Of a stretch of DNA of 64,000 nucleotides, positions 15,556-23,436 are shown one piece after another (position 1 is the first letter of the stretch; each line of letters begins with the position of its first letter). The DNA is from Bailinhaonella thermotolerans (lineage in GTDB: Bacteria > Actinomycetota > Actinomycetes > Streptosporangiales > Streptosporangiaceae), in contig NZ_QZEY01000027.1 in NCBI RefSeq assembly GCF_003594875.1, forward strand, positions 1 to 64,000, given 5' to 3'. The notes below the pieces were generated by a model. The model did no database searches. It saw only the letters and a list, made by a program, of their open reading frames with translations, and had not been told where the DNA came from. Both the position numbers and the translations under genes were made by a program.

Positions 15556-15912
15556 ATGCCCGTCTACCATCTGGACCCGCTCACCGGCGGCATCAAGGTC
15601 CACGCCCCGGGCCAGCGCGCACGCACGCTCAAGTGGGGCCTGTGCGGGGAGCGCACCCGCCGCGTCGTGGACCTCCTCAACGAGTCCGCCGACCACGGCG
15701 CGCAGCACGGGCTGGCCGCCGACGGCCTGCCCTGGATGACCTACGAAGCCTCCGGCGACCAGGTGCGCGCCCGTGTCGGCGGCGGCGCCCCCGACGTGAT
15801 CGCCCAAAACCTGGAGCTCTGGCTGGCCGTGAGCCTGGCCCACGAGCTCACCCGCGCCTACGCGGCGGCCGCGGCGGCCGCCGCCACCTCATCGGAATGG
15901 AGCCTGCCATGA
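15556..15912 (+). CDS. Hypothetical protein
   Basis: A 118-residue protein (MPVYHLDPLTGGIKVHAPGQ...) starting 5 bp after the previous stop and overlapping the next by ATGA. Middle segment RTRRVVDLLNESADHGAQHG looks like an exposed helix; the C-terminus is an Ala-rich run. It interrupts the paralogue series. No family recognised. Confidence 0.5.
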   Translation: MPVYHLDPLTGGIKVHAPGQRARTLKWGLCGERTRRVVDLLNESADHGAQHGLAADGLPWMTYEASGDQVRARVGGGAPDVIAQNLELWLAVSLAHELTRAYAAAAAAAATSSEWSLP

Positions 15913-16376
15913 CCACACCCACCCTCGCCCCTGTATCGTCGCCGCCGCTGCGCGGCCACGCCCTGGCCCTGGCCACGCTGGAGGCCATCCGCGCCAACCC
16001 CGAGGAGTTCGACCCCGCCGTCTGGCGGGACACGTACTCCAAGTGCTTCGCCGGCTGGGCGTGTGACCTCGCCGGGGGCCGCTGGCTCGTCGTCCCCGAC
16101 GAGGACGGCGAGCTGTACCTCCCGAACGGGGGCTGGACCGACGACGAGGAGGCGCTGGGCTACCTGCTGGCCGACGAGATCGACCCGCCCGACCTCGTCA
16201 CCGAGCGGGAGGGCCACCGGGTGGTCCACATCATGGATCGCGCCCCGCTCGTGCTGGGCCTCGACCCGAGCTCCGTCCACCTGTCGTCGGGCACGCGCCT
16301 GTTCCACCGGGACAACACGCCCGACACGCTCGCCCGCCTGATCGAGGCGGCCTACGACGGGGGGTCGGACGCATGA
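15909..16376 (+). CDS. Paralogue family member 2
   Basis: A 155-residue protein with the shared plan: LRGHALALATLEAIRANPEEF, then KCFAGWACDLAGGRWLV, then GHRVVHIMDRAPLVLGLD and the C-terminal helix DTLARLIEAAYDGG. Single Cys-x-x-Gly-Trp core, no catalytic signature. Its last 60 bp and the start of the following gene are nearly identical to the boundary between the third and fourth copies, which points to recent duplication or gene conversion. Confidence 0.6.
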   Translation: MTTPTLAPVSSPPLRGHALALATLEAIRANPEEFDPAVWRDTYSKCFAGWACDLAGGRWLVVPDEDGELYLPNGGWTDDEEALGYLLADEIDPPDLVTEREGHRVVHIMDRAPLVLGLDPSSVHLSSGTRLFHRDNTPDTLARLIEAAYDGGSDA

Positions 16377-16395
16377 CCGGCACCCCGCTGCGCGG
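16314..16395 (+). repeat. 82-bp direct repeat, copy 1
   Basis: Spans the end of member 2 and the start of member 3. It matches 17206-17287 with a single mismatch seen by eye. Confidence 0.75.
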
Positions 16396-16828
16396 GCATG
16401 CCCTGGCACTGGCCGCACTGGAGGCCATCCGCGAGGACCCCGGCGGATTCGACCCCACCTCCTGGCGGTGCGGCTCGACGATGTGCTTCGGCGGCTGGGC
16501 CGCCACGCTCGCCGGGGGCCGCTGGCTGGTCACCCCCGATGAGGACGGCGACCTGCGACTGCTGCCCAACGGGGAATACGCGAGCGGCGCGAGCTTCTAC
16601 GCGCAGCACCTCCTGCTGGCCGACTCGGAGATCGACCCGGAGAGGTACATCACCTCCGAGTACGGCTATCGGGTCATCCACGTTGGCGAGCGGGCCGCGA
16701 TCACGCTGGGCCTCGACCCCGATCTCGACCACGTGTACGAGGCGTCGCGCCTGTTCCACCCCGACAACACGTTCTGGACGCTCGCCCGCCTGATCGAGGC
16801 GGCCTACACCGAGAGGGCTGAGGCGTGA
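16373..16828 (+). CDS. Paralogue family member 3
   Basis: A 151-residue copy: LRGHALALAALEAIREDPGGF, TMCFGGWAATLAGGRWLVTP, GYRVIHVGERAAITLGLD and WTLARLIEAAYTE. Overlaps both neighbours by ATGA/GTGA. The N-terminal helix is closest to member 2, whereas the start region DNA is shared with member 5. Confidence 0.6.
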   Translation: MTGTPLRGHALALAALEAIREDPGGFDPTSWRCGSTMCFGGWAATLAGGRWLVTPDEDGDLRLLPNGEYASGASFYAQHLLLADSEIDPERYITSEYGYRVIHVGERAAITLGLDPDLDHVYEASRLFHPDNTFWTLARLIEAAYTERAEA

Positions 16829-17268
16829 GCACCACCGAACTGCGCGGACGCGCCCTGGCCGAGGCCACCCTGGAGGCCATCCGCCGGGAGCCGCACCGCT
16901 TCGACCCCACCGCCTGGCGCTACGACGCCACGATGTGCTTCGGCGCCTGGGCCGCCGACCTCGCGGGCGGCCGCTGGCTGGCCACCCCTGATGACCACGG
17001 TGTGCTCTGCCTGCCCGACGGCCGCAGGGCGATGAGCTTCGAGTCGTCCCTGCTGCTGGCCGAGCCCGCGATCGACCCGCCCGTCTGGATCACCCACTGG
17101 GAGGGCCACCCGGTCGTCCACGTGCAGCGGCGCGCCGCGCTGCTGCTGCATCTCAATCCCGCCGTCTGCCACATGCAGGGGGGCACGTTGCTGTTCGGGG
17201 ACCGCAACACGCCCGACACGCTCGCCGGCCTGATCGAGGCGGCCTACGACGGGGGGTCGGACGCATGA
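16825..17268 (+). CDS. Paralogue family member 4
   Basis: A 147-residue copy with a GTG start: LRGRALAEATLEAIRREPHRF, TMCFGAWAADLAGGRWLATP and GHPVVHVQRRAALLLHLN. The Gly of the GW motif is Ala here (CFGAW). Its 3' end (DTLAGLIEAAYDGG) is nearly identical at DNA level to that of member 2. Confidence 0.6.
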   Translation: MSTTELRGRALAEATLEAIRREPHRFDPTAWRYDATMCFGAWAADLAGGRWLATPDDHGVLCLPDGRRAMSFESSLLLAEPAIDPPVWITHWEGHPVVHVQRRAALLLHLNPAVCHMQGGTLLFGDRNTPDTLAGLIEAAYDGGSDA

Positions 17269-17287
17269 CCGGCACCCCGCTGCGCGG
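17206..17287 (+). repeat. 82-bp direct repeat, copy 2
   Basis: Spans the end of member 4 and the start of member 5. Both copies cross an ATGA gene junction in the same register, so recombination between them would delete exactly two genes in frame. Confidence 0.75.
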
Positions 17288-17735
17288 CCCCGCCCTGGCG
17301 GTGGCCGCCATCACCCACATCGCCCACAACCCCGACACCTGGGACCAGAACGACTGGCGCTGCCGGACCTCGATGTGCCTGGCCGGGCACATCGCCGAGC
17401 TCAGCGGAGGCCGCTGGCTGGCGCACTGGGACCCCGATCGCTCCGGCTGGTACGTCGGCTCCGAGCGGCTCGACTTCTTCCGGGAGGCCTTGCCGTACGG
17501 CCCCCTGGCGTACCTGCACGCCGAACCGGACGACAGCCCGGACCACATCCGCCGCTACGAAGACATCCCGGTGGTGTCCGTGCCGGACCGCGCCAACCGC
17601 CTGCTGGGGCGCACCGACCACGGCCTGTTCGATGCCGATCTCGACCTGTACATGCTGTGGTACATGATCGGCGAGCTGTGGCCCGAGGAGGTGCCCGACG
17701 GGCCCCTGCCCGGCCCGCCGCCCCCGCTGTCGTAG
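17265..17735 (+). CDS. Paralogue family member 5
   Basis: A 156-residue copy: LRGPALAVAAITHIAHNPDTW, TSMCLAGHIAELSGGRWLAH, YEDIPVVSVPDRANRLLGR. Trp of the motif is His. It is closer to member 1 (AWDQ/TWDQ, CLAG, RANRLLG) than to members 2-4, so the set contains two subfamilies. It ends the operon; a structured region follows. Confidence 0.6.
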   Translation: MTGTPLRGPALAVAAITHIAHNPDTWDQNDWRCRTSMCLAGHIAELSGGRWLAHWDPDRSGWYVGSERLDFFREALPYGPLAYLHAEPDDSPDHIRRYEDIPVVSVPDRANRLLGRTDHGLFDADLDLYMLWYMIGELWPEEVPDGPLPGPPPPLS

Positions 17736-17766
17736 GGGCCGTATCCCGCACCTCAGCGCATCTCAC

Positions 17767-17920
17767 GTGGCTCCGTCCCCAGACCTCGGGGGCAGGGACG
17801 GAGCCACCCATCGCGGCCGGCCGACACGGGGTCCCGGGACCCGAACTCGTCCCGGGGTCGGCGGCCGTCGCGAGGCTGCGACGCGGACCTGGGTGGGGGA
17901 CCCGTCCGCGCCGCAGCCTC
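17767..17920 (+). promoter_or_regulatory. Multi-hairpin leader upstream of a tiny ORF
   Basis: Three strong inverted repeats stand in line. First, GTGGCTCCGTCCC pairs with its complement (17767-17807). Second, the palindrome GGGTCCCGGGACCC (17829-17842). Third, a 17-bp stem with one mismatch (17872-17888 with 17904-17920). The first may be the terminator of the upstream operon. The others sit in what would be the leader of the 15-codon ORF that follows, as in attenuators. Confidence 0.5.
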
Positions 17921-17960
17921 GCCCCCCACGCTCCTCCGCACCCCCCTGACGGGAGAGGAC

Positions 17961-18008
17961 ATGGATCTACGTACGAGCGGCCGCCACCCCGCGGCCGCGC
18001 GGCCGTGA
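17961..18008 (+). CDS. Possible 15-residue leader peptide
   Basis: MDLRTSGRHPAAARP, preceded by GGGAGAGG at ideal spacing. Its TGA overlaps the GTG of the next gene (GTGA). The strong ribosome site belongs to this ORF rather than the larger gene, so the latter is probably translated by coupling. No run of one amino acid that would name an attenuated pathway; Arg is frequent. Confidence 0.5.
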   Translation: MDLRTSGRHPAAARP

Positions 18009-18613
18009 GCACGCGCCCGCCGGGCTCCGGGCCCGGCCGCCGCCCACGGCCGCGTGCCCAGCGCCTGGCCCCCTGCACGCTGTGCGGCGGGTCCGGCGCA
18101 GCCGAGATGGTCACCACGAACGTGGAGCTGGCCAGCGCGGCGTTCGGCCAGTCCGAGAAACCACAGCCGCCCCGCCTGGCCCTGATGCTCGATGAGCACC
18201 TGGCCGTCGACTCGCACCGGTCGGCCGTCGTCGGACTGGCGAGCCACCTGTGGTGGCCGGATCTCACACCGCCGGACGGGCAGGTGACGGCGACGGCGGC
18301 GATCGACGCCATACCCCAGAGCGTCATCGACCTCCTCCGCGCCCGACTGGGGCGCCAGCAGCGCGTCCTGGGGGCGATGTTCGTCATCAGCTACGGGCCG
18401 GCCGAGTTCGACCCGCTGGAGAGCCTGCTCGGCGATGCCGACGGCGTCCTCGTCGTCGGGGCGAGCGTCTGCGGCCACGTGCTCATGATCAATCAGCCCT
18501 ACCGAGAAGAGGACCCCGCCGAGGTTCTCAGCATCACCCTCGGCGACCAGGACCTCGGCATGCCCAACGCCCTGCGTCGCCTCGCCCGACGCTTCGACAC
18601 CCCCGCACCGTAA
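18005..18613 (+). CDS. Hypothetical protein with CxxC
   Basis: A 202-residue protein read from a GTG overlapping the short upstream ORF. A basic, Pro/Arg-rich N-terminus leads to APCTLCGGSG. A mixed alpha/beta body follows (SAVVGLASHLWWPDL, VLGAMFVISYGPAEFDPLESLL, GVLVVGASVCGHVLMINQPY). The strand VLGAMFVISYG resembles the DUF4192-type sheet only loosely, so I leave it unassigned. Precedes the DUF932 gene by 34 bp. Confidence 0.5.
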   Translation: MSTRPPGSGPGRRPRPRAQRLAPCTLCGGSGAAEMVTTNVELASAAFGQSEKPQPPRLALMLDEHLAVDSHRSAVVGLASHLWWPDLTPPDGQVTATAAIDAIPQSVIDLLRARLGRQQRVLGAMFVISYGPAEFDPLESLLGDADGVLVVGASVCGHVLMINQPYREEDPAEVLSITLGDQDLGMPNALRRLARRFDTPAP

Positions 18614-18647
18614 CCACCCCGAAAGAACCACCCCGAAAGGACTCCAC

Positions 18648-19901
18648 ATGGACGTCAACGCGGCCTTCCTGGCCGAGAAGCGGGACCAGCTCGCGCGCCA
18701 GCGCGAGGCCCGGGACGCGGCCATCGCCGCCGAGGCCGACAAGGCCGCCTGGATCGAGTCGCAGGTGGCCGCCGGCCGCATGCAACAGATCGGCCCCGAC
18801 CGGTACCGCGTCCTGACCGGATGGGACGCCGGGGAGGTGTTCACCGTCCGCCGCGTCGGCGACCAGGTCGAGGTGGTCGCCCAGCACGGGCTGGACACCA
18901 GCACCGGCGGCGTCGCCCTCTACACCCGCCGCCCCGAGTGGCACAACGTCGGCACCGTGATCCCGGACGGGCTGACCAGCATCGAGTCGGTCCTGCGGGC
19001 CGCGCGGATCGACTGGCGCGCGACCAAGAAGCGCCTGCGGTACACCACCCTGGCCGACGACGACCCGGCGCTGTCCACCCTGTCGGCCGCCGACCTGCGC
19101 GTCTCGCCCGATGACTACGTGGTGATCCGGGAGGACACCGGCGCGCGCCTGGGCCGCGTCGGCGGCCTGTACGAGGTGATCCAGCAGCGGGACATGTTCC
19201 GCTTCCTGGAGGACCTGACCGAGAGCGGCGACGTCGTGTGGGAGACCGCCGGGGCCTTGCGGGGCGGCCGGAAGGTCTTCGTCACCGCGCAGATCCCCGA
19301 GTCGATCATCGTGGACCGGGGCGGGCTGGACGACGAGATCCAGCTCTACCTGGCCGTCATCAACTCCCACGACGGCCGCTCCGGCGCCGAGGCCGTCGTC
19401 ACCCCGTGGCGCATCGCCTGCAGCAATACCGAACGCTTCGCCGTCCGCGACGCCCGCACCCGCTGGAAGATCCGGCACACCCCCAACGCGCTGCAGCGCG
19501 TGGCGCAGGCGCGGGACACGCTGGGGCTGACCCTGAAGTACGCCCAGCAGTGGGAGCAGGAGGAGACCCAGCTCGCCCGCACCGACATCCTCCTGGACGA
19601 GGTGCGGGGCCTGATCGACGAGCTGTGGCCGCTCAAGGACGACGCCGACGCGTCCGCTCGCACCCGGCACCACACCAGGGCCGACCACATCATGGCCCTG
19701 TTCGAGGGGGAGAGTCAGCGCCTGGGCCGCTCGGCGTACGCCGCGGAGCGGACCATGACCGACTTCCTCGACCACTACCAGCCCCGGGGCAGCCGGACCA
19801 TGAGCGAGGAGGTGGCCCGCGCCACCGCGCTCTTGGAGGGCGCCGACGACGAGCGCAAGTCCACCGTGCACCGCCGGCTCATGCGCCTGGTGCGCGCCTG
19901 A
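18648..19901 (+). CDS. DUF932 phage/plasmid-like protein
   Basis: A 417-residue protein of the DUF932 (TIGR03299) type, widely encoded by plasmids and phages. Supporting segments are PEWHNVGTVIPDGLTS, VIQQRDMFRFLEDL, IPESIIVDRGGLDDEIQLYL, VVTPWRIACSNTERFA and the C-terminal RKSTVHRRLMRL. Length matches the family. Biochemical function is not established; some relatives are linked to conflict or replication. AAAGGA precedes the ATG. It is the best preserved family marker in this operon. Confidence 0.8.
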   Translation: MDVNAAFLAEKRDQLARQREARDAAIAAEADKAAWIESQVAAGRMQQIGPDRYRVLTGWDAGEVFTVRRVGDQVEVVAQHGLDTSTGGVALYTRRPEWHNVGTVIPDGLTSIESVLRAARIDWRATKKRLRYTTLADDDPALSTLSAADLRVSPDDYVVIREDTGARLGRVGGLYEVIQQRDMFRFLEDLTESGDVVWETAGALRGGRKVFVTAQIPESIIVDRGGLDDEIQLYLAVINSHDGRSGAEAVVTPWRIACSNTERFAVRDARTRWKIRHTPNALQRVAQARDTLGLTLKYAQQWEQEETQLARTDILLDEVRGLIDELWPLKDDADASARTRHHTRADHIMALFEGESQRLGRSAYAAERTMTDFLDHYQPRGSRTMSEEVARATALLEGADDERKSTVHRRLMRLVRA

Positions 19902-19966
19902 CCGATCAATCCCGGGCGCGGCCGGGGTGGGCCCCGGCCGCGCCCCCCATGGAGGGTGGTGGAGGA

Positions 19967-20212
19967 ATGGAGATCGACGACGAGGTCGTCGCCGACTTTG
20001 TCGGCGCCTTCGACGCGCAACCGGCGGACGCGCTGGCGGCCAGTCTCACGTGCACCGAGCTCGACATCCTGGCGCGGCTGTTCCGGGCGATGGGCCGGCC
20101 GGACCTGGCCGAGGTGTGGACCGAGTGCCACGCCGACCAGGACGACCAGGGAGACGCGCACTACATCGGAGGCGGCCAGGACGGTGAGGAAGGCGACCGT
20201 GCGCCGCAGTGA
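19967..20212 (+). CDS. Small acidic protein
   Basis: An 81-residue, strongly acidic protein (MEIDDEVVADFVGAFDAQ...) with GGTGGAGG at the start and an Asp/Gly-rich tail. Overlaps the next gene by 14 bp. Middle segment CTELDILARLFRAMGRPDLAE looks like a helix pair. A DNA-mimic role would be speculation. Confidence 0.5.
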   Translation: MEIDDEVVADFVGAFDAQPADALAASLTCTELDILARLFRAMGRPDLAEVWTECHADQDDQGDAHYIGGGQDGEEGDRAPQ

Positions 20213-20699
20213 CATCGATGCCGCCCTGCGGGCCATCTACGACCAGATCCCCGAGGTGGGCTGCGTCGGCCGGTGCGCCGACGTCTGCGGGCCGATCGAG
20301 ATGCATCCCCGCGAGCGGCAGCGCATCGCCCAGGCGGGGGTGCCGATCCCGCCGTGGCAGGAGCAACTCGACGTCCTGGCCCGCACCGGGGACTACAGCT
20401 GCCCGGCCCTGATCGAGGGCCGATGCAGCGTGTACGAGCTGCGCCCGGTCATCTGCCGGCTCTGGGGGGCGGCCCAGACGCTGGTGTGCCCGTACGGCTG
20501 CCGCCCGGCCCAGGGCGGCCTGCTCAGCGACGAGGACGCCTACGGACTGTTGGCCCAGGCGCTGGCGATCGCCAACCCCCAGCTCGACGACGGCGCGATC
20601 GACCGGCTGCGGCGCAGTCTGGCCAATCCCGCGACGCGCGTGACGATGCGCCAGTACGTCACCCGCACCCGGCTGGGGCGGCCGCCCCTCCCCGGCTAG
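20199..20699 (+). CDS. YkgJ-like cysteine-cluster protein
   Basis: A 166-residue protein with CVGRCADVCGP near residue 22, CPALIEGRCSVYELRPVICRLWG in the middle and CPYGC after it. The CxxxCxxxC...C...C..C arrangement with RPVICRLWG is the signature of the YkgJ family (zinc- or iron-chelating domain). GAGGAAGG precedes the GTG start. Metal chelation is known for the family; its role on a mobile element is not. Confidence 0.7.
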   Translation: MRRSDIDAALRAIYDQIPEVGCVGRCADVCGPIEMHPRERQRIAQAGVPIPPWQEQLDVLARTGDYSCPALIEGRCSVYELRPVICRLWGAAQTLVCPYGCRPAQGGLLSDEDAYGLLAQALAIANPQLDDGAIDRLRRSLANPATRVTMRQYVTRTRLGRPPLPG

Positions 20700-20712
20700 G
20701 CCGTCGTCGCGG

Positions 20713-20793
20713 TGTCTCACGCGTGAGACATCTGGACGTCGCCTCACCGGCCGCAGGTCCGGGGCTACGGCTCTCCTGTCTCACGCGTGAGAC
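20713..20793. repeat. Two parS-like palindromes
   Basis: TGTCTCACGCGTGAGACA (20713-20730) and GTCTCACGCGTGAGAC (20778-20793) are the same palindrome that clusters beside parB 3.7 kb to the right. Both lie in a gap without a gene. Confidence 0.65.
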
Positions 20794-20893
20794 GCCGTCC
20801 TCGCGGCCCTCGCGCCGGGGCGAGCGCCTTGCGGGCATCCCCCCGGGGAGGTGTCGATCCCGCCTCGCACCGTCGCCACCCCCTGTCAGTAAT

Positions 20894-20985
20894 CGCTTTC
20901 GCGGCGCGCGAAAAGGTTTCACGCGTCGCGAAAGCGCAACCTGGGAGGCATTGGAGACCCGTGATAATCCGGCTTATCACGGGTC
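20894..20985. repeat. Two further inverted repeats in the same gap
   Basis: CGCTTTCGCG pairs with CGCGAAAGCG (20894-20936), and the loop contains GTTTCACGCG, half of a parS-like site. GACCCGTGATAA pairs with its complement around TCCGGC (20956-20985), a perfect 12-bp arm. The whole 20700-21069 gap is gene-free and palindrome-rich, so it is a candidate cis-acting region for partition or replication. Confidence 0.5.
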
Positions 20986-21069
20986 CTGGTGCCTCACCCG
21001 CCTGGGCGGAAACCCCAGGCCAGCAGCCATATTCGTCCCCCGACCCCTCTGCCGAGAGGACCGACGACC

Positions 21070-21315
21070 ATGCCCATCTTTTACCGTCCCCGCCTCGTAC
21101 CCGATCTCCCCGCCTTTCCCCGCCAGCTCCTCCTGTCGCACGACGGGGAGCTCGCCTGCCGCTGCGGCAACATGCCCCACATCGAGGGCTTCGCCTACGC
21201 GGCCGCCGACGGAACCGTACTGGACGAGCCCACCGATGACTGGGAGGCCGGCCTCTACCACTGCTCGAACCCCGCGTGCGGGATCTACATCGACTGTCGC
21301 GACCCGCAGCGATGA
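21070..21315 (+). CDS. Small zinc-finger-like protein
   Basis: An 81-residue protein with LACRCGNMPHIEG and YHCSNPACGIYIDC, giving a CxC...CxxxxC...C set that could bind one zinc. GAGAGGA precedes the ATG at moderate distance. Resembles small zinc-ribbon proteins of actinophages. Followed closely by another Cys-rich micro-gene. Confidence 0.55.
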   Translation: MPIFYRPRLVPDLPAFPRQLLLSHDGELACRCGNMPHIEGFAYAAADGTVLDEPTDDWEAGLYHCSNPACGIYIDCRDPQR

Positions 21316-21357
21316 ACCCCGTGCCGTACCGCGACCGCACCATATGAGGCGAAAACG

Positions 21358-21495
21358 ATGCCTGCGCCCGTGAACGGGGCCACACTGGTGCTGACCTACC
21401 GCCGGCCCGGCGGCGAGGTTCTCACGGTTCGCGTCGCCGCCGACGGGGACCTTCCCTGCGCGCTCTGCCCGGCCTGCCGGGCCGAGACCGTCTAG
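21358..21495 (+). CDS. 45-residue Cys-rich protein
   Basis: Begins MPAPVNGATLVLTYRRPGG and ends with CALCPACRAETV, a CxxCxxC motif. GAGG lies about 9 bp before the ATG. Downstream to 21630 another frame reads a GIRLVCRAPGCP stretch with no start codon, so this gene may once have been longer and have been broken by a frameshift. Confidence 0.45.
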   Translation: MPAPVNGATLVLTYRRPGGEVLTVRVAADGDLPCALCPACRAETV

Positions 21496-21630
21496 GCCGA
21501 ACGCGTCGTGGTGCTACGCCCGTCGCGCTCGCCGGCCAGGCCGTCAAGTTCGGTGGCCGCCCGGGGATCCGGCTCGTCTGCCGGGCCCCGGGCTGCCCGA
21601 TGGAACCCTCACCCGTTCTGGAGAGATGCC

Positions 21631-21990
21631 ATGAGCCGCCCCAGCCCGCCCTCATCCGCCAAGCTGATACAGCTGCTGGATCTCGGGGTTGAGACCCTCG
21701 AAGCGTACGGCCGCGCCGAGCTGGCGGCGGAGGACTGCGAGGTGATCCCGGCCAAGGGCCTGAGCGACGAGGCGCTGACCGAGCTCGGGTTCACCCTTGG
21801 GCCCGTCGATCCCGTCGATCCGCTGTTCCGTGAGGCGACCCTGCCCCGGGGATGGCAACGCCGTCTCGATCCGGAAGACTCCCGGAGCGTTCTGGTGTAC
21901 GACCGCGCCGGGCAGCGGCGGCTGCGCCTGTGGTACAAGGCCGCTCCGTACGACCGGGACGCGCGCATCTCAATCGAGTACCGCCCGTAG
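21631..21990 (+). CDS. Hypothetical protein
   Basis: A 119-residue protein (MSRPSPPSSAKLIQLLDLGV...) with alternating strands near the C-terminus (SVLVYDRAGQRRLRLWYKAA). GGAGAG precedes the ATG. A strong hairpin starts at its stop codon. Family not recognised. Confidence 0.5.
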   Translation: MSRPSPPSSAKLIQLLDLGVETLEAYGRAELAAEDCEVIPAKGLSDEALTELGFTLGPVDPVDPLFREATLPRGWQRRLDPEDSRSVLVYDRAGQRRLRLWYKAAPYDRDARISIEYRP

Positions 21991-22023
21991 CCGCATCGGG
22001 CGGACGTGCGTCCGCCCTGCGGC
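21990..22023 (+). terminator. Intrinsic-terminator-like hairpin
   Basis: GCCGCA-TC-GGGCGGAC, loop GTGC, then the complements GTCCGCCC and TGCGGC. It begins at the stop of the preceding gene and has no T tract. Confidence 0.55.
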
Positions 22024-22122
22024 CCCTCCCGAGTCCGGCCAAAGCGAGGGATCGGCTCTTGTCCATCTGTAGTGAGTGAAGGGCCCGACCGGGGGTCACC
22101 CACCGCAGTGCAGGGAGACGTC

Positions 22123-23217
22123 ATGAGCCAAGACGCGTACCGGTTCGCCGCCCTCGACCCTCGCCCCGTCCCCGAGGCGCGGGAGCACAACGCGGCGGTG
22201 ATCGTCCAGCCCGCCCTGGGCATCAAGGTCACCGCGCCCCAGGTCGCGGCCGCATGCGACCTGGGGACCATCGGCCCCGAGGATCAGGACGAGGGCACCG
22301 GCACGGTCGCGATCGAGTCGGCGCTGACCTGCCCCCTGCCGCCGGCGGGGACGACCCTGGTCACGGCCGACCCGGACGCGGGCAGCCTCGGCGCGATGGC
22401 CGTGCTGGCGCTGCGTGCGGCCAAACGACCGCTCGACGCTGGCGTACTCGACCGGGTCCGCCTGATCGCGGCGGCCGACGCCGCGGCGGCCGCCCCGTGG
22501 CCGGGACCGCAGCCGACGTCTACGCCCGAGGACCTGGTAGGCCCGGCCACGCCCGTGTTCCATGCGGCCGCCGACCCCGCCCGGTCCGTGGCCGAGCGCG
22601 TCGACCTGCTCGCCGACTGGCTGCGGGGGCGGCCGGCGGCGGAGGAGGCCATGGCCGGCTATCGCGCCCGCGCCCTGGATGAGGCCCGCACGGCTCTGGC
22701 CGACCTCCGGATCCGTGTGCACGGGCCCATCGCCGTGGTCATCGGCACCAGCCGCGCGGCGCTCACCCTCGGCCACCGTAGTGCGCCGATGGCGCTGCAC
22801 ACCGACGCGGGACTCCCGGCCGCAGGCGGGAAGCTCCAGCACACCCTGGCCCGGTGGAATCGGCACACCCAGTCCTACCTGGGATGGCCTGAGCTGAGGG
22901 AGGATCTCAACGCCGCCGACCCGGTCGTCACCGCCGCCGCGAGCTGGGGCGGCTCGGCGAGCACCCTGAGGTCACCCCACGGCGTCGGTTCCGGCCTCAG
23001 TACCGAGGACGTCCTGGCGATCGTGCGCGAGCACCTGGCCGACGGGATGGAGCATCGCGGCTACGACCTCGTCCTGTACGCCGAGTACTACGCGGGCATG
23101 GCCGAGCGGGAGCTGCCGTACGACGAGGATGACGCCACACAGGTCGAGGAGGCCCTGCGGCAGCTCGCCAGGGACCGGGCGGCCCTGCGGGCCTGGGACG
23201 ACACCGCGCGGGAGTGA
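22123..23217 (+). CDS. Phosphoesterase-like protein of actinobacterial mobile elements
   Basis: A 364-residue protein. TLVTADPDAGSLGAMAVLALRA and RVRLIAAADAA lie where a DHH-type phosphoesterase would have its metal-binding DxD motifs, but the His residues are missing. IAVVIGTSRAALTLGHRSAPM and the later AASWGGSASTLRSPHGVGSG segment are a combination I associate with phosphoesterase-annotated proteins of Streptomyces plasmids and phages. GGGAGACGTC precedes the ATG. Catalytic competence is doubtful. Confidence 0.4.
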   Translation: MSQDAYRFAALDPRPVPEAREHNAAVIVQPALGIKVTAPQVAAACDLGTIGPEDQDEGTGTVAIESALTCPLPPAGTTLVTADPDAGSLGAMAVLALRAAKRPLDAGVLDRVRLIAAADAAAAAPWPGPQPTSTPEDLVGPATPVFHAAADPARSVAERVDLLADWLRGRPAAEEAMAGYRARALDEARTALADLRIRVHGPIAVVIGTSRAALTLGHRSAPMALHTDAGLPAAGGKLQHTLARWNRHTQSYLGWPELREDLNAADPVVTAAASWGGSASTLRSPHGVGSGLSTEDVLAIVREHLADGMEHRGYDLVLYAEYYAGMAERELPYDEDDATQVEEALRQLARDRAALRAWDDTARE

Positions 23218-23436
23218 GCGGAGGCCACCATCAGGAATCACCCCGGGCGGGCGATGGTGTAGCGTGCCGTACGGCTCGCGCACAGCCCGCCCAGTCCGAC
23301 CCCGCCTACGCCGGGGACCGGGCGCCGACGGCGAAGGTCCCGAGCGGACCGCGCACCCCTCAGACGTTCACGCCCGCACGGGCACTGGGTTCTCCTCTGG
23401 GCGGGGTGCGTAGGGCTCCGCCCGGAAGGACGCTCC

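Noticed and set aside
21496-21630. Extra Cys-containing gene (GIRLVCRAPGCP frame)
   Set aside because: No start codon in frame and it runs into the next gene; noted only as a possible remnant of the gene at 21358.
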